DNA of 48,169 bases from Komarekiella delphini-convector SJRDD-AB1. GTDB taxonomy: Bacteria; Cyanobacteriota; Cyanobacteriia; Cyanobacteriales; Nostocaceae. Positions 42,482-48,169 of the stretch are shown one piece after another (the stretch's first letter is position 1; every line of letters begins with the position of its first letter). The DNA lies in contig NZ_VJXY01000051.1 of NCBI RefSeq assembly GCF_014831675.1, forward strand, positions 1-48,169, given 5' to 3'. The translations under genes were made by a program, and so were the position numbers. Below the pieces are notes generated by a model. It searched no databases. It was given only the letters and a program-made list of their open reading frames with translations, and was not told where the DNA came from.

Positions 42482-43399
42482 ATGAAATCGATTGACTTGA
42501 CCTCAATTGACCTAAATCTCCTCGTTACCTTTGAAGCCCTCTTTGAAGAACGGAGCGTTACCAAAGCAGCTAATCGACTTTATTTAGGGCAACCTGCCAT
42601 TAGTGCAGCGCTGGGACGGTTGCGAGCATTATTTCAAGATGAGTTATTTATTCGTATCGGTAGGGAAATGCAACCTACTGCCAAAGCTACTGAAATTGCT
42701 TCTGGTATCTCAACCGCTCTACAGCAAATCCGACAGATACTAGAATCGAGTCAAACTTTTGATCCCGCAACTTCACAACATACTTTTGCGATCGGCAGTT
42801 CAGATTATACCAGTTATGTTGTAATGCCCAAACTGTTAGAAATTTGTCGGCAGACTGCACCCGGTATTAACTTTCGATTAATTGGCTTTGATAAAGATCA
42901 AATTGGAGAGCTTTTAGAACAACGAGAAATTGATGTTGCCCTCGGCGTCTTCCAAGAACCGCCCAGACAAACGATGCAGGTTCCATTATTTTCAGAACAC
43001 TTTATAGGCATTAGTCGTCATGAACATCCTCTAATTACCCAGGAAGCTTTCACATCTGAAACTTTCGCTGCTTTGCCTCATGTTCTCTTCACTCTGCGAC
43101 GAGATGACGTTGGTGAACTCGACAAGGTACTCGCTCAAGACAACTTACAGCGTCGAATCGTTCTGACAACCCCCCATCTATTAATATTGCCAGCGATAAT
43201 TTCATCCAGTGATCTAGTTACTGCCATTCCATCACGACTGGCAAAGCCGTTTGCATGTCAAGGCTCATTAAAAATTTTTGAACTTCCTGTGCAAACCGAA
43301 CCGTGGATGATTTCCATGCTGTGGAGCAAACTTGCAGATCAAGATCAGGCAAATCGTTGGTTACGGCACATGCTCAAAAGCGTTTGTGAGAGAATTTAA
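42482..43399 (+). CDS. LysR-type transcriptional regulator
   Basis: 305 residues from the ATG at 42482 (a TTG lies just before). The winged HTH covers LDLNLLVTFEALFEERSVTKAANRLYLGQPAISAALGRLRALFQDELF, seen in parts, close to the NodD/NahR-like subgroup. The effector domain follows (FAIGSSDYTSYVVMPKLLEICRQ, IDVALGVFQEPPRQ). It probably controls the divergent SDR and SMP-30-like genes and itself; the inducer is unknown. Confidence 0.93.
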   Translation: MKSIDLTSIDLNLLVTFEALFEERSVTKAANRLYLGQPAISAALGRLRALFQDELFIRIGREMQPTAKATEIASGISTALQQIRQILESSQTFDPATSQHTFAIGSSDYTSYVVMPKLLEICRQTAPGINFRLIGFDKDQIGELLEQREIDVALGVFQEPPRQTMQVPLFSEHFIGISRHEHPLITQEAFTSETFAALPHVLFTLRRDDVGELDKVLAQDNLQRRIVLTTPHLLILPAIISSSDLVTAIPSRLAKPFACQGSLKIFELPVQTEPWMISMLWSKLADQDQANRWLRHMLKSVCERI

Positions 43400-43443
43400 A
43401 TGTTATTAAACTTCAACCCTTCGTTGATAAAAGAGTCAGAAGT

Positions 43444-44712
43444 TTACAGCATTACCTCTACGTTATTAGCTGGCAAGTACACCTGAAACTGGCTACCTTT
43501 GCCTACTTTGCTATACACCTTGACAAAACCACCGTGGCTTTTGATGATACTAAAAACAATGGAAAGCCCCAATCCAGTGCCTTGGCTCGTGTCTTTAGTT
43601 GTAAAAAACGGTTGAAAAATTTGCTCTAATAACTCTTGTGAGATACCGCATCCTGTATCTGAAATGGTTATGACCACGTAATCACCTACTTCTGCCTCTA
43701 CATTCAGCCCAGCACAGCTTTGATCACAAAATAGATTTTCACCAGAAATAGTTAGTGTGCCCCCCTGTGGCATGGCATCACGAGCATTTACACACAGATT
43801 CATCAATACCTGATGTAATTGGGTGGAGTCTGCTGAAACCATCCAAAGATCTTGTGTTGGTATATTAGTGCAAATTTCAATTGATTTTGGGAATGTATTT
43901 TTAGTAATCTGCTCAATTTCTTTGAGCAGATGTCTTATTTGTAAAGGAACTCGCTTCCCTTCGGCTCCTCGTGCATAAGACAGAATTTGTTTGACCAGTT
44001 CGACACCACGTTTAGAGTTATCCTCTAGTATTTTCAGTAGTTGTTGATTCTGCTCATCATGATTGGGCAGTTTAAGTGGCAGCAGTTGAGCAATTATCAA
44101 AATAGGCGTCAGTATATTATTCAAATCATGTGCAATACCACTTGCTATAGTACCAAGGCTCTCTAGCCGTTGTGCTCGATAAAGCTGGGCTGAGAGTTGT
44201 TTTTTAGTCAGGTCACTATTAATAGTGAAAATAGATTTAGGGGTGTTCTCCACCACGCCAAAGAATTCCCGTGGATGTGGGCCTACCTCATTTTTTAGCC
44301 GCTTGCTCACACTTTCCAGTATATTTTGAATAGCCAGACGAAGGCTTTGTGACGTAGTATCTCTTTTAACTAAATAGTCGGCAGCACCACTTTTCATCGC
44401 TTGTACTGCTATCTGTTCATTTCCCTGACCTGTTAGCATTATGACTGGAAGATTTGTTTGACCAAACTGAGTCTTCAGCTCACTTAAAATTTCTAGCCCA
44501 TCCATATCTGGTAGCAGATAATCAAGCAAAATCACGTCAGGAATTTCTTGGCTACAAAATAATAGCGCCTCTTCTCCGGTTTCTGCCTCTAAAATATTGT
44601 AAGTGCGTTGCTTATCTCCCAACAGATAGCGTCGGTAAGTTTCCCGGTCTTCTAAGCAGTCATCGGCAAACAGAAGTTTTGGTGTAATTATTGCCACACA
44701 GCCCCCGGTCAA
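43444..44712 (-). CDS. Receiver domain-histidine kinase protein
   Basis: 422 residues. An N-terminal receiver (about 12-130) has ADD (D17, D18), phospho-acceptor D64 (ILLDYLLPDMDG) and K116 (DYLVKRD). A short linker leads to the kinase: H195 (SGIAHDLNNILTPI), N309 (MNLCVNARDAMPQGG), SDTGCGIS, FFTTKDTSQGTGLGLS. There is no sensor or membrane segment, so it takes input through its receiver from another kinase, as in cyanobacterial phosphorelays. The start is uncertain: TTG at 44712 or GTG at 44697. No cognate regulator lies next to it. Confidence 0.9.
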   Translation of the reverse strand: MTGGCVAIITPKLLFADDCLEDRETYRRYLLGDKQRTYNILEAETGEEALLFCSQEIPDVILLDYLLPDMDGLEILSELKTQFGQTNLPVIMLTGQGNEQIAVQAMKSGAADYLVKRDTTSQSLRLAIQNILESVSKRLKNEVGPHPREFFGVVENTPKSIFTINSDLTKKQLSAQLYRAQRLESLGTIASGIAHDLNNILTPILIIAQLLPLKLPNHDEQNQQLLKILEDNSKRGVELVKQILSYARGAEGKRVPLQIRHLLKEIEQITKNTFPKSIEICTNIPTQDLWMVSADSTQLHQVLMNLCVNARDAMPQGGTLTISGENLFCDQSCAGLNVEAEVGDYVVITISDTGCGISQELLEQIFQPFFTTKDTSQGTGLGLSIVFSIIKSHGGFVKVYSKVGKGSQFQVYLPANNVEVML

Positions 44713-44864
44713 CAGTTAAAATATCTGCTCCTTTCATTTCAAATAACACATTAGGTGGATAAATACAAGGCTTTTACACCTCACATAAGCGGATAAAGGG
44801 CAAAGGAATAATAAGCTGTTATGCATTTAAATTGCACATTACCTCGACATTAAGGTTAACTGTT

Positions 44865-44898
44865 AACAGTCAACAGTCAACAGTCAACAGTCAACAAC
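44865..44898. repeat. Heptamer tandem repeat (STRR type), AACAGTC x4
   Basis: Four perfect copies of AACAGTC (44865-44892) plus a partial copy, preceded by a GTTAACTGTTAAC palindrome. Short tandem heptamers of this kind are a known mark of heterocyst-forming cyanobacteria. It lies between two leftward genes. Confidence 0.85.
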
Positions 44899-44990
44899 TA
44901 CAAAGAGTAGTTATGCAATTTAGACGCGCATTAGCTTAATGGTCGCTCAAAATTTTACTCGCTTTTCCCCTTCCCCTTTACTTTTTTTTA

Positions 44991-47228
44991 TCAAACCCCA
45001 CCTTTTTTAATAATCTCTCGATATTCAGCCGCCGCAGTGGTTGGCTGGCGCTTTAATTCTGGGTCATTATCTAGACCAACGTGGTAAAGGCCAAAATCGC
45101 TATCTGGGCCAAACTTCAGACCCCACTCGCGGTTAGAGGTGATGCACCAAGAGACATAACCCACAACATTTACACCGTCCTGACGAGCACGCTGTACCTG
45201 CTGGATGTGTTGGCGAATGTAATCCTCGCGTTTGACGACTTTATCAGCTACATCAACACAGCCGTTCTCAACAATTAAAATCTCCTTATCAGGGAACAGT
45301 TGGGCGTGTAACTTGAGCATATCGTACAGTACCCCAGACCAAACTGGCGCATTACCGAAACGCCCAAAAGCTGCATCCATCAACTGCTGGATGCGGTTAA
45401 GTCGTAAATTGCTGATCCCCCAATAGTAGTCAAACCCGACAAAATCTTGCTGTCCGACGCATTCTTGGGGACAAAGGAATGTTGGCAGTTTTCCAGCCAT
45501 GCCAAGATGCCACCAGTTACTTGTCAACGATGTTGAAAGGGCGCTAAAAATCTTCATTAATGGGTCAAAGATTCGCACAACAGAGCGCAGCACAGGCAGC
45601 CGTTCTTGAGTAGCAACGATTTTAAACTTTACTTTGCTAGGATCACCAAAAATTTGCTTTGCTAAGGCACGAGCTAAATCGATTTCTAAGCCGCTGAATT
45701 CACCCGTTTCTGGATCACGATAACCAAATCCAGGAACGTTATCTTTAACAGCAACAATCAAGTAACCTCGGTCTTGAATGCCACGCAGCAAAGGTTTGGG
45801 CAGAGGTTTGTTAGGTACTGGAGGTTGTGCCTCTCCTTGATGTGTGATGTCAGCTAAAGTTGAACGTCTGCCTAGGCGGGGCGGTTCTGGCACTGGTTGA
45901 CCGGGGAAGTAGCGGGCGTAACTGGCAGCCCAAGCACCAGATTCTTTGAAGTTCCGCACTACTCTGTCTACAACATTAAGTAATTCGCGATCGCCTTTAA
46001 CTACAGCAGCAGCATAATTTTCTTCAGTTAGTCCTCCACCATTTTTACCAATCAGCCGATATTGCCCCGGAAACTGCTGTGCGATTCCTAACAAGATGGT
46101 GTCATCAGCAAGGATAGCACTGATTTGCTCATAGTCCAACGCTCTGAGAGCATCAGCATGATTTTCTACCACTTGGACATTCGCTGCGGGGAATAGTTGA
46201 TATACGGTAGATTCGGCAGTAGTGCTTTTAACCACTGCCACAGGTTTGCCATCGACATCTTCGAGTTGCTGAATTGGACTTGCTGACTTCACCAATAAAA
46301 ATTGACCTGCTTGATAGTATGCCTCGGAGAAAGCTACTTGCTGTTGTCGCTCTTGGGTAACAGTCAAGGTAGCAATCACTACATCTACTTGCCCTTTTTC
46401 TAACAGAGCACGCTCACTGAAACGTTTTCCTTGAGCAACGAAGTCTTCGGGACGGCGGAGATTTGTGACGTTGCGATCCACCAGTTTTTGCAACCATAAG
46501 GGTAGACCCAACAACATTGGGTTGGCTCCTACTTGAGCATCTGGGTTGAATTGCTTGAGAATAGTTCTAGCGTTAGTATGTGCAATGAACAAATTTCGCA
46601 TCAGCTTGCGGACTGCGGTCATTTGATCTGCGATCGTTGCGCCTCGATCTAAACCGGGTGGCATAAAGTAAGCTCTCTCCCACCAAGGTTTGACATAGCC
46701 GTAAATCAGTTGACTGGGTTCATTAAAACTAATCCAGTAGCGGACTAAGGGGCCCAAACGCTGAGCAACTTCTTTGGCATAGGTAGCGAAAATAGATGGG
46801 AAATCTGGGGAAATTAAACCGCCTCGTTCTTCAACATGGATCGGATGGGTGAAGTGGTGCAGAGTGGCCATGGGTTCCATACCATGCGATCGGATAGTTT
46901 CAATCACTTGGCGATAGTGTTCAAAAGCTTCCTCATTAAACTCACCAGGTTTCGGTTCCACTCGCGACCAGGCGATCGAAAAGCGGAACATCTTGCAACC
47001 AAGAGACTTCGCCAGCGCTATATCTTCGGCGTAGCGATGCCAAAAGTCAGTTGCTTGACCCCTAATTGTCAGGGCGCGACGACGCTCCCACACATCTCGA
47101 ATGTCTTCATAGCGTGAGTCGTAAGCTTCGCATTGGTGGTCAGCTGTGGCAACACCAAACATGAATGATTCTGGTAAAGGCGAGAAGTGAGCTTTGTCGG
47201 TAGATGGCTTTGTCTCTGCGTTTGACAT
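44991..47228 (-). CDS. Family 1 glycoside hydrolase with a nested, circularly permuted solute-binding domain
   Basis: 745 residues from the ATG at 47228, chosen for AAAGGAG eight bases upstream (a frame to 47255 would overlap it). GH1 first half, about 20-250: SFMFGVATADHQCEAY, FRFSIAWSRVEPKPG, FNEP with acid/base E170. GH1 second half, about 550-745: FDPLMKIF, DFVGFDYYWG, IVENG with nucleophile E654, SNREWG, DFGLYHV. Between them (about 273-549) is an SBP_bac_3 domain in swapped order. Its later part comes first (GQVDVVIATLTVTQERQQQV, FSEAYYQAGQ; ligand Arg R294), then a Pro-rich linker (443-479), then its normal N-terminal part (RGYLIVAVKDNVPGFGYRD, FSGLEIDLARALA), ending LPVLRS. No signal peptide, so probably cytoplasmic. 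Likely beta-glucosidase-type activity, possibly gated by an amino-acid-like ligand. Downstream of an MBL-fold gene by 32 bp. Confidence 0.85.
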   Translation of the reverse strand: MSNAETKPSTDKAHFSPLPESFMFGVATADHQCEAYDSRYEDIRDVWERRRALTIRGQATDFWHRYAEDIALAKSLGCKMFRFSIAWSRVEPKPGEFNEEAFEHYRQVIETIRSHGMEPMATLHHFTHPIHVEERGGLISPDFPSIFATYAKEVAQRLGPLVRYWISFNEPSQLIYGYVKPWWERAYFMPPGLDRGATIADQMTAVRKLMRNLFIAHTNARTILKQFNPDAQVGANPMLLGLPLWLQKLVDRNVTNLRRPEDFVAQGKRFSERALLEKGQVDVVIATLTVTQERQQQVAFSEAYYQAGQFLLVKSASPIQQLEDVDGKPVAVVKSTTAESTVYQLFPAANVQVVENHADALRALDYEQISAILADDTILLGIAQQFPGQYRLIGKNGGGLTEENYAAAVVKGDRELLNVVDRVVRNFKESGAWAASYARYFPGQPVPEPPRLGRRSTLADITHQGEAQPPVPNKPLPKPLLRGIQDRGYLIVAVKDNVPGFGYRDPETGEFSGLEIDLARALAKQIFGDPSKVKFKIVATQERLPVLRSVVRIFDPLMKIFSALSTSLTSNWWHLGMAGKLPTFLCPQECVGQQDFVGFDYYWGISNLRLNRIQQLMDAAFGRFGNAPVWSGVLYDMLKLHAQLFPDKEILIVENGCVDVADKVVKREDYIRQHIQQVQRARQDGVNVVGYVSWCITSNREWGLKFGPDSDFGLYHVGLDNDPELKRQPTTAAAEYREIIKKGGV

Positions 47229-47260
47229 AGAAATAACTCCTTTAGAGATAATCAAAGTAA

Positions 47261-48091
47261 TTAGACTGAAACAATGGTTCGCTCTGCTAACCTGTGAGCA
47301 GCATCAGGGTCATGACTTGGAAGATAAACTGTAGGAAATTCTTGTATGTACTGCAAAATCAGCTTTAGTGTTTGGCGAGATTTCTCTTCATCTTGAGCAA
47401 CACCGTCAACGATCTGATCTAACATAAGTTGCTGAGTATAGGAGGCATCACCAGCAAAAAAGAGGGAGAGTCCCTCGTTTTGTACCAAAACTGACAAATG
47501 CCCCCCAGTATGACCTTCTGTAGGAATTAAGCTGACATCTCCAGCTTTTGTCAGCGGGTAACTCTCTAAAAAAGGCCCGATTGGCTGAGGCTCATACTCT
47601 ATTAAGTGAGGGGCTAACCACTCCGGCCAACGCTGAGTTAAATAACCTCTTAGCTGTCCGCGCCAACCACCAGTCAGCTCATACTCTCTGCGCGAGACAA
47701 CAATTTCTGCGTTAGGAAAATGGTGCAAACCGCCTATATGGTCAGTGTGCAGATGAGTGAGAATTACCCAGCGTACATCATCTGGTTCTATGCCCAAAGC
47801 TCGTAACCGAAAATTCACCTCGTCTTCAGGTTGCAAACATGGTTTGATACTCAACTGAAAATAGGGGTTCCACCAAGGGAAGTAACCCGGTTCCAATGTG
47901 CGTGCAGTTTCACCCGTATCGATTAAGATAATTCCTTCTGGATGCTCAATTGCCCAGCTATAAATGGGTAAAGGCTCAGCCCAGTTGCGGTCAAGAATAG
48001 TGTTTACCAGACGCATAGCACCATGACCTTTGCTATGGCACTGACAGGTTTTGATGGATACAAGTCCGCTCTGAACGGCGTGAATATGCAT
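47261..48091 (-). CDS. Metallo-beta-lactamase-fold hydrolase, N-acyl-homoserine-lactonase-like
   Basis: 276 residues. All metal ligands are present: H113, H115, D117, H118 (LTHLHTDHIGG), H194 (EGHTGGH), D215 (FFAGDASYT) and H260 (LPSHDPDA). Spacing between the later ligands is close to that in AiiA-type lactonases (21 and 45 residues). The IYSWAIEHPEGIILIDTGET opening and WNPYFQLSIKPCLQPEDEV segment also fit the lactonase-like branch. It may hydrolyse an acyl-homoserine lactone or another lactone; many relatives are untested. No signal peptide. First gene of a likely operon with the glycosidase. Confidence 0.85.
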   Translation of the reverse strand: MHIHAVQSGLVSIKTCQCHSKGHGAMRLVNTILDRNWAEPLPIYSWAIEHPEGIILIDTGETARTLEPGYFPWWNPYFQLSIKPCLQPEDEVNFRLRALGIEPDDVRWVILTHLHTDHIGGLHHFPNAEIVVSRREYELTGGWRGQLRGYLTQRWPEWLAPHLIEYEPQPIGPFLESYPLTKAGDVSLIPTEGHTGGHLSVLVQNEGLSLFFAGDASYTQQLMLDQIVDGVAQDEEKSRQTLKLILQYIQEFPTVYLPSHDPDAAHRLAERTIVSV

Positions 48092-48133
48092 TTTTATACC
48101 TTGGTATGATAGTCACTAGTGCAAGAAGGCAGG

Positions 48134-48167
48134 AGGGGCAGGGGGAGCAGAGGGGCAGGGGGAGCAG
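48134..48167. repeat. G-rich 17-nt tandem repeat at the window edge
   Basis: Two perfect copies of AGGGGCAGGGGGAGCAG run to the window end and probably continue. The words resemble the nonamer repeat at 23415-23477. It lies upstream of the lactonase-like gene. Confidence 0.85.
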
Positions 48168-48169
48168 GG

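Noticed and set aside
44861-44898. CRISPR-like repeats
   Set aside because: The units are 7 nt and contiguous with no spacers.

Overview
The window comes from a filamentous, heterocyst-type cyanobacterium, most likely Nostoc or a close relative. The evidence is the many copies of the HIP1 octamer (GCGATCGC), heptamer and nonamer tandem repeats between genes, AT-rich spacers, and gene families typical of Nostocales (Uma2, DUF155/RMD1, DUF4351 remnants, IS200/IS605). I saw no rRNA, tRNA or CRISPR array.

Layout. (1) 1-3.4 kb: a small membrane protein, a patch of GC-rich dispersed repeats, and a secreted parallel beta-helix protein. (2) 3.9-19.2 kb: an exopolysaccharide locus. The rightward block holds a WecG/TagA glycosyltransferase, a Wzz-type chain-length regulator fused to a tyrosine kinase, a serine-acetyltransferase-like enzyme, GT2 and GT4 glycosyltransferases, an O-antigen-ligase/polymerase and a GT-like protein. 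A leftward block follows (methyltransferase, Wzx-type flippase, GT4, GT2), then a rightward exostosin-like gene. Together these could build, modify, flip and polymerise a lipid-linked repeat unit. No priming phosphoglycosyltransferase or outer-membrane export protein is present, so those must lie elsewhere. (3) 19.2-26.2 kb: a decayed gene, an RMD1/DUF155 membrane protein, an unrecognised 501-aa protein with a C-terminal HTH, a Uma2 nuclease-like protein, a Rieske ferredoxin, a TPMT-like methyltransferase, two short ORFs and a secreted protein. (4) 26.2-28.6 kb: decayed sequence with a DUF4351 tail, then an IS605-type element with divergent tnpA and tnpB. (5) 28.6-37.1 kb: divergent pbpC (penicillin-binding protein 1C) and a giant alpha-2-macroglobulin lipoprotein, a pairing known from other bacteria. 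(6) 37.2-43.4 kb: a small secreted protein; a DUF2267/phosphoribosyltransferase/72-aa cluster; a GNAT/ABM pair; and an SDR plus SMP-30-like pair divergent from a LysR regulator. (7) 43.4-48.1 kb: a receiver-histidine kinase protein and a probable two-gene operon of an AHL-lactonase-like metallohydrolase and an unusual glycosidase.

The most striking object is that glycosidase (44991-47228). It is a family 1 glycoside hydrolase whose two halves are separated by an amino-acid-type solute-binding (SBP_bac_3) domain, and the binding domain itself is circularly permuted. Both catalytic glutamates and the ligand-binding TxER arginine are kept, and no signal peptide is visible. This suggests a cytoplasmic, ligand-gated glycosidase. 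Second in interest are the alpha-2-macroglobulin, which lacks the thioester motif and carries an in-frame palindromic repeat, and the dispersed repeat families shared between distant spacers.
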